A stretch of 64,000 nt of DNA from Caballeronia sp. SL2Y3 (GCF_022879575.1 NZ_CP084260.1:2232001-2296000), one strand, 5' to 3'. Shown: positions 43,007 to 53,205, numbered from the stretch's first letter. Numbers and translations are program-made. Notes: generated from the letters alone by a model not told the origin.

Positions 43007-43245
43007 GCGACGGCTCTCCCTGCAATTCGATAAAAATTTTGAGATCATTTCACCTTTCGCGCACAGCGCCGATGACACTGACAACGCCGCGCTTCTCGTT
43101 CCGCTCTCAGTGCGCTTCTGCCTAACTACTGCGTGACTTCTGCGTAGCTTCCGCGCGGTTTTGCGTACTTTCCGCATGAGATGTCAGGATTCGGAAAAAC
43201 GCATTACTATGAGAACCTTGAATTGTACTCTAGGGATGCCTAGCC

Positions 43246-43674
43246 ATGACCAATCCCTCCGATCTGAAAAATATCGGGCTCAAGGCGACCCTGCCCCGCC
43301 TCAAGATTCTGGAAATCTTCCAGCACAGTCCGGTGCGTCACCTGACCGCTGAAGACGTGTATCGCAACCTGCTCAACGAAGAGCTCGATATCGGGCTCGC
43401 CACCGTGTACCGCGTGCTCACGCAGTTCGAGCAAGCGGGCCTGCTCTCGCGAAGCAATTTCGAATCGGGCAAAGCGGTGTTCGAACTGAACGAAGGTTCG
43501 CACCACGATCACCTCGTCTGCATCGACTGCGGGCGCGTCGAAGAGTTCTTCGACGCCGAAATCGAACGTCGCCAGCAGTCCATCGCAAAAGAGCGCGGCT
43601 TCAAGCTGCACGAGCACGCGCTCGCGCTCTACGGCGCCTGCACCAAGGAAAACTGCCCGCACCGCAAGCACTAA
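43246..43674 (+). CDS. fur: Ferric uptake regulator Fur
   Basis: The 142-residue protein has the winged-helix [35 protein letters not shown] region, the metal-binding [16 protein letters not shown] and a C-terminal [11 protein letters not shown]. With iron(II) it represses iron-uptake genes. It is divergent from bamE with 239 bp between. No consensus Fur box was found in that gap by eye. A strong terminator follows. Confidence 0.97.
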   Translation: MTNPSDLKNIGLKATLPRLKILEIFQHSPVRHLTAEDVYRNLLNEELDIGLATVYRVLTQFEQAGLLSRSNFESGKAVFELNEGSHHDHLVCIDCGRVEEFFDAEIERRQQSIAKERGFKLHEHALALYGACTKENCPHRKH

Positions 43675-43720
43675 GCGACCCGCGCCCGAGGCGGCGCGAA
43701 AGCATAGTGACCAAAATGAG

Positions 43721-43754
43721 CCGCCGTCCATCGGCTTCGATGGACGGCGGTTTT
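43721..43754 (+). terminator. fur terminator
   Basis: A perfect 13-bp stem (CCGCCGTCCATCG with CGATGGACGGCGG) has a GCTT loop and is followed by TTTTG. Confidence 0.9.
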
Positions 43755-43934
43755 GTTTCGTCCATTCTCGTCCCTATGCGGCGAATTCCGATAACGACGC
43801 TCGTCTCCGCTGACACAGGCACTTCCCGCGACAGCCGCGGTCATAGCACCGGCCGCCAGCGATCACTAGCCCTCCGTGGCTTCAATCAGCTTTCCGCGGA
43901 CCTGCAATTAGCGAACGTCAAAGGAGTAACGTCA

Positions 43935-44324
43935 ATGGACGTGCAACAACTCGTATCAGAATTTCTGTCTTCGTCGCACGGGGCGCAAGCCACGCAGGCG
44001 CTGACCGATCAGGGCTTCAGCCAGGAAGACAGTCAGCAAATGCTTAGTACGGCTGCGGAAACGGCGCACGCACACGCCGAAGAACAGAGCCAGGGCTTGC
44101 TGGGCGACCATCCCGGCAAGAGCTTCTTCGCGGCGTTCGCGGCGGGACTCGTGCGCGGCGACGGCTTCTTCAAGTCGCTGGAAGAAGGCGGCGAAGGCGT
44201 GCTGACCGGGCGCATCGCGGAATCCATCGGCGCGCGCATGGGACTCGACCCCGGCACGGCGTCGACCGTTGCGGCCGCCGCGACGCCTTACGTCATCTCT
44301 TTCCTGCGCCAGCGGTTCGCATAA
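43935..44324 (+). CDS. Hypothetical protein, 129 aa
   Basis: The ATG has AAGGAG upstream at 43921. The product begins MDVQQLVSEFLSSSHGAQATQALTDQG and is rich in Ala, Gln and Glu, with His-Ala-His-Ala near 47. The Gly-rich end (GARMGLDPGTASTVAAAATPYVISFLRQRF) contains one hydrophobic segment. It could be a small helical or membrane-associated protein. I do not recognise the family. It is a single-gene unit, between the fur terminator and the terminator at 44338. The frame is open further upstream, but no ribosome-binding site supports that. Confidence 0.65.
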   Translation: MDVQQLVSEFLSSSHGAQATQALTDQGFSQEDSQQMLSTAAETAHAHAEEQSQGLLGDHPGKSFFAAFAAGLVRGDGFFKSLEEGGEGVLTGRIAESIGARMGLDPGTASTVAAAATPYVISFLRQRFA

Positions 44325-44337
44325 CGCCGCGCAAAAA

Positions 44338-44365
44338 ACAAAGCCGCTCCGAGGAGCGGCTTTGT
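44338..44365. terminator. Bidirectional terminator
   Basis: ACAAAGCCGCTCC pairs with GGAGCGGCTTTGT around a small loop, with A-run and T-rich flanks. It separates the 129-aa gene (plus) from gapA (minus). Confidence 0.85.
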
Positions 44366-44384
44366 CATTTCAGCGGACCGAACG

Positions 44385-45395
44385 TTACTTCGCGTTCGCG
44401 AGCGCGACCGCCGTATCCAGCATGCGGTTCGAGAAGCCCCACTCGTTGTCGTACCAGCTCGACACCTTCACGAGACGGCCCGACACCTTCGTGAGCGTCG
44501 CGTCGAACGTCGACGAAGCCGGGTTGTGGTTGAAGTCGACCGACACCAGCGGCGCGTCGTTGTAGCCGAGGATGCCCTTCAGCTCGCCTTCCGACGCTTC
44601 CTTCATGATCTTGTTGACTTCTTCCACCGTCGTGTCGCGCGCCGCGATGAACGACAGATCCACCACCGACACGTTGATGGTCGGCACGCGGATCGCGTAG
44701 CCGTCCAGCTTGCCGTTCAGCTCCGGCAGCACGAGGCCCACCGCCGACGCAGCGCCCGTCTTCGTCGGGATCTGGCTATGCGTGGCCGAGCGCGCGCGGC
44801 GCAGGTCTTCGTGATACACGTCGGTCAGAACCTGGTCGTTCGTGTACGCGTGGATCGTGGTCATCAGGCCGTTGACGAGGCCGATCTTGTCGTTCAGCGG
44901 CTTGACGAGCGGCGCGAGGCAGTTCGTCGTGCACGAAGCGTTCGAGATGACCGTGTCCGATGCCTTCAGCACGTTGTGGTTCACGCCGTACACGACGGTC
45001 GCGTCCACGTCCTTGCCGCCCGGCGCGGAAATAATGACCTTCTTCGCGCCGCCCTTGATGTGGGCGCTCGCCTTTTCCTTGGTCGTGAAGAAGCCGGTGC
45101 ACTCCATCACCACGTCGACGTTCAGCTCGCCCCACGGCAGTTCGGCCGGGTTGCGGTTCGCCAGCACGCGAATCTTGTCGCCGTTGACGACGAGGTAGTC
45201 GCCGTCCACCGACACGTCGCCGGGGAACTTGCCGTGCGCGGTGTCGTACTGCGTCAGGTGCGCGTTCGTCTTGGCATCGCCGAGATCGTTGATGGCGACG
45301 ATCTCGATGTCGTGCTTCTTGCCGTTCTCGTAGAAGGCGCGCAACGTGTTGCGGCCGATCCGGCCGTAGCCGTTGATTGCAACGCGAATCGTCAT
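44385..45395 (-). CDS. gapA: Glyceraldehyde-3-phosphate dehydrogenase, type I
   Basis: The 336-residue protein has [12 protein letters not shown] at the start and the catalytic [13 protein letters not shown] at about 152-164. It makes 1,3-bisphosphoglycerate with NAD. It follows tktA by 48 bp on the same strand, with AAGGAGATAG upstream. tkt-gap is a carbon-metabolism operon typical of this family. Confidence 0.97.
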   Translation of the reverse strand: MTIRVAINGYGRIGRNTLRAFYENGKKHDIEIVAINDLGDAKTNAHLTQYDTAHGKFPGDVSVDGDYLVVNGDKIRVLANRNPAELPWGELNVDVVMECTGFFTTKEKASAHIKGGAKKVIISAPGGKDVDATVVYGVNHNVLKASDTVISNASCTTNCLAPLVKPLNDKIGLVNGLMTTIHAYTNDQVLTDVYHEDLRRARSATHSQIPTKTGAASAVGLVLPELNGKLDGYAIRVPTINVSVVDLSFIAARDTTVEEVNKIMKEASEGELKGILGYNDAPLVSVDFNHNPASSTFDATLTKVSGRLVKVSSWYDNEWGFSNRMLDTAVALANAK

Positions 45396-45443
45396 GGTCT
45401 ATCTCCTTGGCTTAAAAAAACCTGCTTCGCTGCACGCGGATGC

Positions 45444-47495
45444 TTACGCGGCCAGAACGGCCTTCGCCGTTTCGACGACGTGCTCCACCGTGAAGCCGAA
45501 GTGCTTGAAGAGCGCACCGGCCGGCGCGGACTCTCCGAACGTGTCGATGCCGACCACGCCGCCTTCGAGGCCCACGTACTTGCGCCAGAAATCCGTCACG
45601 CCCGCTTCGATCGCTACACGCGCCACGCCCTTCGGCAGCACGCGCTCGCGGTACTCGGCGTCCTGCTTGTCGAAGAGGTTCGTGCAGGGCATCGAGACGA
45701 CGCGCGCGCCGATGCCTTCTTTCGCGAGCGCCTCGACGGCCTGCAACGCGAGCTGCACTTCCGATCCCGTCGCGATCAGGATGATTTTGCGCGCGGGAAT
45801 GTCGTCGTTCCAGTCGACGAGCACGTAACCGCCCTTCGCGATGTTCCCGATCTGAATGTCGTTGCGCGGCGAGAACTGCAAGTTCTGGCGGCTGAAAATG
45901 AGCGTCGACGGGCCTTCGTGCTCGATGGCATGCGTCCATGCGACGGCCGTTTCCACGGTATCCGCCGGCCGCCACGTCTGCAACTGCGGAATCAGGCGCA
46001 GGCTGGAGACGTGCTCGACCGACTGGTGCGTCGGACCGTCTTCACCGAGGCCGATGGAATCGTGCGTGAACACGAAGATCGAGCGCGCTTTCATCAGCGC
46101 GGCGACGCGCAGCGCGTTGCGGCTGTAGTCCGAGAACGTCAGGAACGTGCCGCCGAACGGACGGAAGCCGCCATGCAGCGCAATGCCGTTGATGGCCGCG
46201 CTCATGCCGAATTCGCGCACGCCGTAATTGATGTGATTGCCCCACTGGATGCCCGCGTGGCCCGCGTTGGCGTTCTCCGCGTCGCCGGCGGCGCGCACGG
46301 CTTTCGACGCCTTCCAGTTCGTGAGATTCGAGCCGGTCAGGTCGGCCGAACCGCCGAGCAGTTCCGGCAGCGCGGCGGCGAGCCCTTCGATAGCTTGTTG
46401 CGATGCCTTGCGCGTCGCCACCGTTTCCGCACGCTGGTTCGCGTCCTCGATGATCTTCGCGGCGCTCTGCTTCCAGTCGGCGGGCAGTTCGCCCTTCATG
46501 CGGCGCGTGAATTCGGCGGCCTGTTCGGCGTACTTCGCGCGATAGGCGTCGAACGCCTTGTTCCATTCGCCTTCCACGCGCGCGCCTTGCTCCTTCGCGT
46601 CCCACGCTGCATAGACTTCCTGCGGAATCACGAACGGCTCGTACTGCCAGCCGATCGCGGCGCGCGTGGCCGCGATCTCGTCGCCGCCGAGCGGCGCGCC
46701 GTGCGCGTCGTGGCCGCCCGCCTTCGTCGGCGCGCCCTTGCCGATGACCGTGCGGCAGCAAATGAGCGTCGGCTTGTCGGATTGCTTCGCCTGGGCGATG
46801 GCGGCATCGACTGCGTTGACGTCATGGCCGTCCACGGCGCGAATCACGTTCCAGCCGTACGCTTCGAAGCGCTTCGGCGTGTCGTCGTGGAACCAGTGCT
46901 CGACGTGGCCGTCGATGGAAATGCCGTTGTCGTCGTACAGGGCGATCAGCTTGTTCAGCTTCAGCGTGCCCGCGAGCGAACAGGCTTCGTGCGAGATGCC
47001 TTCCATCAGGCAGCCGTCGCCCAGGAACACGTACGTGTGGTGATCGACGATCTTCGCGTCGGCCTTGTTGAACTCGGCGGCGAGCAGCGCTTCGGCGAGC
47101 GCCATGCCGACCGCGTTGGCGACGCCCTGGCCGAGCGGGCCAGTGGTCGTCTCGACGCCCGGCGTGATGCCCACTTCGGGATGGCCCGGCGTCTTCGAAT
47201 GCAGCTGGCGGAAGTTCTTGATCTCGCTCATCGGCAGGTCGTAGCCGGTGAGGTGCAAAAGCGCGTACAGCAACATGGAGCCGTGACCGTTCGACAGGAC
47301 GAAACGATCACGGTCGAACCAGTGGGGATTCGACGGGTTGTGCTTCAGATGGCGCGACCACAGCGCGACGCCGATCTCGGCCATGCCCATGGGCATGCCG
47401 GGGTGGCCGGAGTTGGCTTGTTGAACGGCATCCATGGCGAGCGCGCGAATTGCGTTGGCCATGAGGGCGGTCGGGCTGGAAGTCGGGATCGTCAT
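45444..47495 (-). CDS. tktA: Transketolase
   Basis: The 683-residue protein has GHPGMPMG near the start, the thiamine-diphosphate motif [13 protein letters not shown], and a pyrimidine-binding domain with [16 protein letters not shown]. It transfers two-carbon units in the pentose-phosphate pathway. gapA follows 48 bp downstream. Confidence 0.97.
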   Translation of the reverse strand: MTIPTSSPTALMANAIRALAMDAVQQANSGHPGMPMGMAEIGVALWSRHLKHNPSNPHWFDRDRFVLSNGHGSMLLYALLHLTGYDLPMSEIKNFRQLHSKTPGHPEVGITPGVETTTGPLGQGVANAVGMALAEALLAAEFNKADAKIVDHHTYVFLGDGCLMEGISHEACSLAGTLKLNKLIALYDDNGISIDGHVEHWFHDDTPKRFEAYGWNVIRAVDGHDVNAVDAAIAQAKQSDKPTLICCRTVIGKGAPTKAGGHDAHGAPLGGDEIAATRAAIGWQYEPFVIPQEVYAAWDAKEQGARVEGEWNKAFDAYRAKYAEQAAEFTRRMKGELPADWKQSAAKIIEDANQRAETVATRKASQQAIEGLAAALPELLGGSADLTGSNLTNWKASKAVRAAGDAENANAGHAGIQWGNHINYGVREFGMSAAINGIALHGGFRPFGGTFLTFSDYSRNALRVAALMKARSIFVFTHDSIGLGEDGPTHQSVEHVSSLRLIPQLQTWRPADTVETAVAWTHAIEHEGPSTLIFSRQNLQFSPRNDIQIGNIAKGGYVLVDWNDDIPARKIILIATGSEVQLALQAVEALAKEGIGARVVSMPCTNLFDKQDAEYRERVLPKGVARVAIEAGVTDFWRKYVGLEGGVVGIDTFGESAPAGALFKHFGFTVEHVVETAKAVLAA

Positions 47496-47882
47496 GTCGG
47501 GTGTCGGCGGCTACGGGAGCGTTGGGGCAGTGCGTCGATGCAGTACGTCGAGGCAGTGCTGAAATGATCCACGGTGCTTCTTGACGCTGCGTCTGACCGG
47601 TACTTCGCACCGGACGCCGGACCCGCGGCACACCGCGTTTTCAGTACCGGAACGACGAGAAACGACGAGGATCGGGAGGCGGTCATTCTAACAGACCGGT
47701 CCGATCGACAGGCGTGCGACACGGCGCCGAACGTGCGGCTTCCGGCGTTCGCGGGCATGTTCCGTGCAGCCGCGCGAAGCCGTTCATCGCGATAAAACGC
47801 CACCACGCGCCGCGGGCGGTTCGCGCCTCATGGCAAAATGCCCCTCACTGGTACGAGCAAAAGGCTTCAAGGAGTGCTTTCG
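47496..47882. other. Intergenic region between tktA and the VOC protein gene
   Basis: The 387 bp lie between divergent genes. No gene is seen. The ribosome-binding site of the VOC gene (CAAGGAG) lies at its right edge. No clear consensus promoter was found. Confidence 0.5.
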
Positions 47883-48296
47883 ATGACTGACCCTCGCCCC
47901 GCCGACGTCCCGTGGCTCACGCCCTATCTCACCGTGCGCGATGCGCGCGTGAGCGTCGGGTTCTACGAGAAGGCGTTCGGCTTCGCGGTACGTGACAGCG
48001 TCAACGACGACGGCACCATCATCCACGTCGAGATGACGTATCGCGGGCAACTGATTCTGATGTTCGCGCCGGAGGGCGCGTACGGATCGCAGGCGCGCAC
48101 GCCGAAGAGCGCGGGCCAGATGGCGCCGCAGTCGTTTTATCTCTATGTCGACGATGTCGATGCCACCTTCGCGCAGGCGCTCGCCGTCGGCGCAAAGCCG
48201 CTTATCGAGCCGCAGGACCAGTTCTGGGGCGACCGCTTCGCGCAGATCGAAGACCCGGACGGTTATCGCTGGGCGATTGCGCGCCATCTTCGTTGA
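47883..48296 (+). CDS. VOC-family (glyoxalase/bleomycin-resistance-like) protein
   Basis: The 137-residue protein shows the vicinal-oxygen-chelate pattern: LTPYLTVRDARVSVGFYEKAFGF, IIHVEMTYRGQLI, SFYLYVDDVDATF and QIEDPDGYRWAIA. His and Glu at these positions could bind a metal. It may be a glyoxalase-like enzyme or a phenazine/antibiotic-binding protein; the substrate is unknown. CAAGGAG precedes the chosen ATG. rsmE follows in the same direction, 49 bp later. Confidence 0.8.
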   Translation: MTDPRPADVPWLTPYLTVRDARVSVGFYEKAFGFAVRDSVNDDGTIIHVEMTYRGQLILMFAPEGAYGSQARTPKSAGQMAPQSFYLYVDDVDATFAQALAVGAKPLIEPQDQFWGDRFAQIEDPDGYRWAIARHLR

Positions 48297-48345
48297 ACTC
48301 GCCGCAAGGCGCTATCCGCGGACCGAGCGTCCGTGATCGATTTCC

Positions 48346-49083
48346 ATGCCACGCTTTTTCGTTGACGGCCCGCTCGCGGCGGGCGAGACCCTTTCTCTTC
48401 CCGACGACGTCGTGCGCCACGTGCATGTGCTGCGTTTGCAGAACGGCGACGCCATCACGCTCTTCGACGGCACCGGAGGCGAGTATCACGGCGTGCTCGT
48501 CGACATCGGCAAACGCGCGGCGCTCGCGCGCATCGACGCGCACAGCGAACGCGAAGCCGAGCCGCCGTATCGCGTGACGCTCGCGCAGGGCGTCGCGGGC
48601 GGCGATAAGATGGACTGGCTGATCGAAAAGACGGTGGAACTGGGCGTCGCGCAGATCGTGCCGCTCACGGCCGAGCGCGGCGTCGTGCGGCTCGCGGGCG
48701 AGCGCGCTTTGCGGCGTCAGGCGCACTGGCAGGCGCTCGCGCGCGCGGCTTGCGAGCAATGCGGGCGCAATCGCGTGCCGGACGTGGCCGCGCCGCGCGA
48801 CCTGAGCGCGTGGCTGGCGTCATTGCCAGCCGCTGCGGATGGCGACCTGCGGCTACTGCTTTCGCCTCGCGCCGACGTGTCGTTCGCCGCGCTGCCCGCA
48901 GAGCCTCCGCGCGGCCGCGTCACGCTGGTGATCGGTCCGGAAGCCGGCTTTTCGCCGAAAGAAGAGAACGAGATCGTCGCGGCGGGTTTCGCGGCGCTCG
49001 GTCTCGGTCCGCGCGTGTTGCGCACGGAAACGGCGGGAATCGCGGTGCTCGCGGCGCTCGCCGCGCGCTGGGGCGGATGGTGA
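48346..49083 (+). CDS. rsmE: 16S rRNA (uracil1498-N3)-methyltransferase RsmE
   Basis: The 245-residue protein has an N-terminal PUA-like region (MPRFFVDGPLAAGE, VVRHVHVLRLQNGD) and a SPOUT domain ending LVIGPEAGFSPKEENEI, then LGPRVLRTETA. It methylates U1498 of 16S rRNA. Terminator 49109-49132 follows. Confidence 0.95.
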   Translation: MPRFFVDGPLAAGETLSLPDDVVRHVHVLRLQNGDAITLFDGTGGEYHGVLVDIGKRAALARIDAHSEREAEPPYRVTLAQGVAGGDKMDWLIEKTVELGVAQIVPLTAERGVVRLAGERALRRQAHWQALARAACEQCGRNRVPDVAAPRDLSAWLASLPAAADGDLRLLLSPRADVSFAALPAEPPRGRVTLVIGPEAGFSPKEENEIVAAGFAALGLGPRVLRTETAGIAVLAALAARWGGW

Positions 49084-49108
49084 TTCGGCGCCCGGCCGCC
49101 ACAAAAGC

Positions 49109-49132
49109 AAACAGCCCGATGACGGGCTGTTT
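49109..49132 (+). terminator. rsmE terminator
   Basis: AAACAGCCCG pairs with CGGGCTGTTT around an ATGA loop. It could also end the barstar transcript from the other strand. Confidence 0.8.
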
Positions 49133-49170
49133 CGCTCACGGCTGACGCGATCGAAAGAACCCAGACGAAC

Positions 49171-49746
49171 TCAAACGAAAGAATAAAACACGCGGAAGGC
49201 CACGCGCCGCTCGGCCCAGAATTCGGCGGCATCGCGGAAAACGTCGAGCAGCGTTTCGCGCCCTTCCTTGTCGAACTTCTGCGCGATGGGCAACTGCTCC
49301 AGCACGATCACGAAGCCCGGCTGCGAACCCGCGCGATGAACGAGGTCGGTCAGGCAATCGTAGAGGGCGTCGTAGTTCTTGCCAAAGTGCTTCGGAAACA
49401 GGAACGAGGTCGCGATGGTTTCAAGCACTTCCTGTTTGCTCTGCGCCTGGCCGAGATACGCATACAGAAAATGCTGGCCGAGGCGGTTGGCCTCGTCGGC
49501 GAGTTCCTGCACGCGAAACGCGCGGATGGACTGCACGATGTTCGGCCGCACCGTCGCAAACAGAGACTCCGACTCGTCCTGCGGATGCCCCGCCGGATGC
49601 TCGTTCGAATGATTCGGCTCGTCATCGGGTCTGTTGTCGTGTTCTGTCATGCGTAGCCGCAATACTCGCTGGAACAGGTTGCCGTCGCCGGTTGCGAAAA
49701 AAACACCCGCAACGCCGTTGTCGTGCGCGTAGATGTTGTCGCTCAT
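49171..49746 (-). CDS. Barstar-like ribonuclease inhibitor
   Basis: The 191-residue protein has a barstar domain in its C-terminal half: LFPKHFGKNYDALYDCLTDLV, with the acidic Asp/Glu region that blocks barnase, and EFWAERRVAFRVFYSFV at the end. The first ~65 residues are a polar extension not needed for the fold. It begins 15 bp after the ribonuclease stop, so toxin and inhibitor are co-transcribed. It protects the cytoplasm from the ribonuclease. Confidence 0.88.
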   Translation of the reverse strand: MSDNIYAHDNGVAGVFFATGDGNLFQRVLRLRMTEHDNRPDDEPNHSNEHPAGHPQDESESLFATVRPNIVQSIRAFRVQELADEANRLGQHFLYAYLGQAQSKQEVLETIATSFLFPKHFGKNYDALYDCLTDLVHRAGSQPGFVIVLEQLPIAQKFDKEGRETLLDVFRDAAEFWAERRVAFRVFYSFV

Positions 49747-49761
49747 GCCGTTAATCCCTCG

Positions 49762-50244
49762 TTATCCCGCAATGCGTTTAAAACTGGCGTAGTGGTCGTC
49801 CGAGTAGTAACAATCGTCGATCTGCCGCTTGGGGCCGCCGCATACGATCCGGCGTGCGCCGCGATCCCGCGCTCGCGGCGTGGGGACTGTGTATTCGTGG
49901 TAGTAGCCGCGCGCGCGCCGTGGCAGCAAGCGTTCGCGGTTGCCGAACACGACGCCGTCTTTCTCGTAAGGGAAAGGCCCGCCCGCCTGGATCAACTGCA
50001 GTGTCTCGACCGCCTGTTTCGGCAACTGCGCGACGGCCACGGTCGCAAAGTCGTCGTTGCGCGCTTGCCGGGTCTGCACAGCGGCCGACCGGCTGGCCTC
50101 CGGCGGGATCTTCGCCGAATCGGCCTGGTTCGCCGGCTTCGCGGGCATGACCGTGTCCGCCGCGCTTCGGGATTCGTCCTTGCCGCAGCCGCCCAGAAAG
50201 ACGCAGAGTGCGACGATAGAGGCAAGTGCCGTAGCGCGCTTCAC
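49762..50244 (-). CDS. Barnase-type secreted ribonuclease (lipoprotein signal)
   Basis: The GTG start at 50244 has GGGGA upstream and gives MKRATALASIVALCVFLGGCG, a lipoprotein signal (LGGC). The C-terminal ~100 residues match microbial ribonucleases: PYEKDGVVFGNRERLLP, GYYHEYTVPTP (catalytic Glu), GARRIVCGG and DDHYASFKRI (catalytic His). It would cleave RNA outside the cytoplasm. The paired barstar gene follows by 15 bp. The ORF is open to 50397 but the extension lacks a signal. The lipobox suggests it is membrane-anchored rather than freely secreted. Confidence 0.85.
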   Translation of the reverse strand: MKRATALASIVALCVFLGGCGKDESRSAADTVMPAKPANQADSAKIPPEASRSAAVQTRQARNDDFATVAVAQLPKQAVETLQLIQAGGPFPYEKDGVVFGNRERLLPRRARGYYHEYTVPTPRARDRGARRIVCGGPKRQIDDCYYSDDHYASFKRIAG

Positions 50245-50439
50245 GAAACGATTGTCCCCGCGATGAACCGAAAGATGCGACAACCCCGAAAAATGTAAGG
50301 GTATCGCTAATGCCAAAGCGAAGCAACGTTCGGCGGGATTTCGGAAACATTTTCTCAACTTCGCAGGCGCATGCACCGATTTGCGGAGAAAAGGCAACTA
50401 CATCTAGCCTAAATCTGAGAGATTTTTCAACTAAATAAG

Positions 50440-50602
50440 ATAATAATTCACGCGCTGGGGATCGAAACCCTTGGACAGGCCGCCTCACTTGTCGTCAGTT
50501 TCACGGCATGCGCTCCATGCCGACGCCCCGCACATTTAGGGAACAGCAAACTTCCCCCTTGCTATTGCCCCGGCGTGCCGCTTTTCGCGGCACGTTTTTT
50601 TT
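50440..50602 (+). ncRNA. Candidate structured small RNA
   Basis: Between divergent rnase and convergent maeB there is a stand-alone plus-strand unit: AT-rich -10-like GATAAT at 50439, a 5' CGCTGGGG (50453-50460) that can pair with CCCCGGCG (50568-50575), an internal hairpin CGGCATG/CATGCCG (50504-50522), and an intrinsic terminator with eight Ts (50574-50602). No ORF is seen. The closed-stem layout could fit a 6S-like RNA, but I cannot assign a family. Confidence 0.4.
50574..50602 (+). terminator. Intrinsic terminator of the candidate RNA
   Basis: CGTGCCGC pairs with GCGGCACG around TTTTC, followed by eight Ts. It is strong and plus-strand specific, with no annotated plus-strand gene before it. 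Confidence 0.85.
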
Positions 50603-50607
50603 CGCCC

Positions 50608-50638
50608 AAAAAAAACGCGGCGGGATGACCCGCCGCGT
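50608..50638 (-). terminator. maeB terminator
   Basis: On the minus strand ACGCGGCGGG pairs with CCCGCCGCGT around TCAT, followed by a T run. Confidence 0.85.
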
Positions 50639-50659
50639 CGCGACTACATCGGGCGAAGA

Positions 50660-52954
50660 CTAGCGCGCCGCCGATGCGTCCGCCACCAGCAACGCCGTCA
50701 TGTTGACGATGCGCCGCACGGTGGCTGATGCCGTCAGCACATGCACCGGCTCGGCCGCGCCGAGCAGAATCGGCCCGATCGCGATGTTGTTGCCCGCTGC
50801 CGTCTTCAGCAAGTTGTACGAGATGTTCGCCGCGTCGATGTTCGGCAGGATCAGCAGATTCGCGTCGCCTTCGAGCGTCGATTCGGGCAGCACTTCCTTG
50901 CGCAAACGGGCATCCAGCGCCACGTCGCCGTGCATTTCGCCGTCCACGTCGAGATCGGGCGCGCGCTCTTTCAGGAGGGCGAGCACGTCGCGCATTTTCT
51001 GCGCGGTCGGCGCGTTGCTGGTTCCGAAGTTCGAATGCGACAAGAGCGCGATCTTCGGCATGATGCCGAAGCGTTTTACTTCTTCCGCCGCGAGGATCGT
51101 GATTTCGGCGAGCTGCTCCGGCGTCGGGTCCACGTTCACGTGCGTATCGACAATGAAAATCTGGCGGCCCGGCAGCACGAGCGCGTTCATCGCCGCGTAC
51201 ACGTTGCAGCCGTCCTTCTTGCCGATCACCTGGTCGATGAAGTGCAGATGCCGATGCGTGGTGCTCACCGTGCCGCAGATCATGCCGTCGGCTTCGCCCT
51301 TCTTCACGAGCATGGAACCGATCAGCGTGGTGCGGCGGCGCATTTCCAGCTTCGCCATTTGCTGGCTGATGCCCTTGCGCGCCATCATCGCGTAATACGT
51401 CTGCCAGAAGTCGCGATAACGCTCGTCGTGGTCCGTGTCGACCACGGTGAAATCGACGCCCGGCGTGAGGCGCAGGCCGAACTTCGTGATGCGCTGCTGA
51501 ATGACCGCCGGACGGCCGATGAGAATGGGCTTCGCGATCTTTTCGTCAACGGCGATCTGCACGGCGCGCAGCACGCGCTCTTCCTCGCCTTCCGCGAACA
51601 CGATGCGCTTCTTCTCCGGCTCCACGCTGCGCGCGAGCTGGAACACCGGCTTCATCGTCGTGCCGCTGTGGTAGACGAACTGCTGCAAGTGCTGCTCGTA
51701 GGCGTCCATGTCTTCGATAGGACGCGTGGCCACGCCGGATTCCATCGCGGCTTTCGCCACCGCCGGCGCGATCTTCACGATGAGACGCGGATCGAACGGC
51801 TTCGGAATCAGATACTCCGGCCCGAACGACAAATCCTGAATGCCATACGCCGTCGCGACGATATCGCTCTGCTCCTGACGCGCGAGTTCGGCGATCGCGT
51901 TCACTGCGGCGATTTCCATTTCCTTCGTGATCGTCGTCGCGCCGGCATCCAGCGCGCCACGGAAGATGAACGGAAAGCACAGCACGTTGTTGACCTGATT
52001 CGGGTAGTCCGTGCGGCCGGTGGCGAGCACCGCGTCCGGACGCACTTCCAGCGCGAGCTCCGGCAAAATTTCCGGCGTGGGATTGGCGAGCGCGAGAATC
52101 AGCGGCTTCGCGGCCATGCCCTTCACCATGTCCTGCTTCAGCACGCCGCCCGCCGAGAGGCCGAGGAACACGTCCGCGCCTTCGATCACTTCGGCAAGCG
52201 TGCGCGCGCTCGTTTCGCGGGCGAAGCGTTCCTTGTCCGGGTCCATTAGTTCGACGCGGCCCTTGTAGACTACGCCGGCCAGATCCGTCACGAAGATGTT
52301 CTCGAGCTTCATGCCGAGATCGACGAGCAGATCCAGACACGCGAGCGCCGCCGCGCCCGCGCCCGATGCGACGAGCTTCACTTCGCCGATGTTTTTGCCG
52401 ACCACCTTCAGGCCGTTCGTGATGGCCGCCGCGACGACGATGGCCGTGCCGTGCTGGTCGTCGTGGAAGACGGGAATCTTCATGCGCTTGCGCGCCTCGC
52501 GCTCGACGATGAAGCAGTCCGGCGCCTTGATGTCTTCCAGATTGATGCCGCCGAAAGTCGGCTCCAGCGCGGCGATCACATCGACGAGCTTGTGCGGGTC
52601 GCTTTCGTTCAGCTCGATGTCGAACACGTCGATGCCGGCGAACTTCTTGAAGAGTACGGCCTTGCCTTCCATGACGGGCTTCGAGGCGAGCGGCCCGATG
52701 TTGCCGAGCCCGAGCACCGCCGTGCCGTTCGACACGACGCCGACCAAGTTGCTGCGCGCGGTGAAGCGCGCGGCGTTCAACGGATCTTCGACGATCGCTT
52801 CGCATGCGAACGCCACGCCCGGCGAGTACGCCAGCGCGAGGTCGCGCTGGTTGATCATCTGCTTGGTCGGGGCGATCGCGATTTTGCCGGGTGTCGGAAA
52901 CTCGTGATAATCGAGCGCGGCTTCGCGCAACTTCGTATTGGCGGGAGTCGTCAT
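50660..52954 (-). CDS. maeB: NADP-dependent malic enzyme with phosphotransacetylase domain (MaeB)
   Basis: The 764-residue protein combines a malic-enzyme N-terminal half (LALAYSPGVAFACEAI, FHDDQHGTAIVVAAAI, VASGAGAAALACLDLL) with a phosphotransacetylase-like half from about 440 (RIVFAEGEEERVLRAVQIAVDE). It decarboxylates malate to pyruvate. The start MTTPANTK is chosen over a frame open to 53011. The terminal domain is usually regulatory in MaeB. Confidence 0.95.
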   Translation of the reverse strand: MTTPANTKLREAALDYHEFPTPGKIAIAPTKQMINQRDLALAYSPGVAFACEAIVEDPLNAARFTARSNLVGVVSNGTAVLGLGNIGPLASKPVMEGKAVLFKKFAGIDVFDIELNESDPHKLVDVIAALEPTFGGINLEDIKAPDCFIVEREARKRMKIPVFHDDQHGTAIVVAAAITNGLKVVGKNIGEVKLVASGAGAAALACLDLLVDLGMKLENIFVTDLAGVVYKGRVELMDPDKERFARETSARTLAEVIEGADVFLGLSAGGVLKQDMVKGMAAKPLILALANPTPEILPELALEVRPDAVLATGRTDYPNQVNNVLCFPFIFRGALDAGATTITKEMEIAAVNAIAELARQEQSDIVATAYGIQDLSFGPEYLIPKPFDPRLIVKIAPAVAKAAMESGVATRPIEDMDAYEQHLQQFVYHSGTTMKPVFQLARSVEPEKKRIVFAEGEEERVLRAVQIAVDEKIAKPILIGRPAVIQQRITKFGLRLTPGVDFTVVDTDHDERYRDFWQTYYAMMARKGISQQMAKLEMRRRTTLIGSMLVKKGEADGMICGTVSTTHRHLHFIDQVIGKKDGCNVYAAMNALVLPGRQIFIVDTHVNVDPTPEQLAEITILAAEEVKRFGIMPKIALLSHSNFGTSNAPTAQKMRDVLALLKERAPDLDVDGEMHGDVALDARLRKEVLPESTLEGDANLLILPNIDAANISYNLLKTAAGNNIAIGPILLGAAEPVHVLTASATVRRIVNMTALLVADASAAR

Positions 52955-53205
52955 AAGGCGGGCTAGCAGTGCGGGAATTAGAATGGAACCTCGAACGCAT
53001 TGTAGCGCCAATCAAGCCCCGCTTTTACGCGCAGTCCATGCAATTCGGCTACAAGTGCCGTGACCGGAGAACGCCTGATCGCCCGGCTTGGCAAGGCTTT
53101 CGACAGATCATGCCGTTTTTTCAAGACATGCGGCGGCGCTTGGAGGCGCGGTCGTTGCCGCGCCCTCTTTCTCTTGCACTGCACAAATAACTCGCTTCCC
53201 CGACG

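Noticed and set aside
43007..43245. Fur-box search in the bamE-fur gap
   Set aside because: No adequate match to GATAATGATAATCATTATC was found by eye, so no site is reported.
44526..47567. 1013-codon plus-strand ORF across gapA and tktA
   Set aside because: It spans two well-conserved genes on the other strand and has shadow composition. The same holds for the frames at 37325-39865 and 28720-30858.
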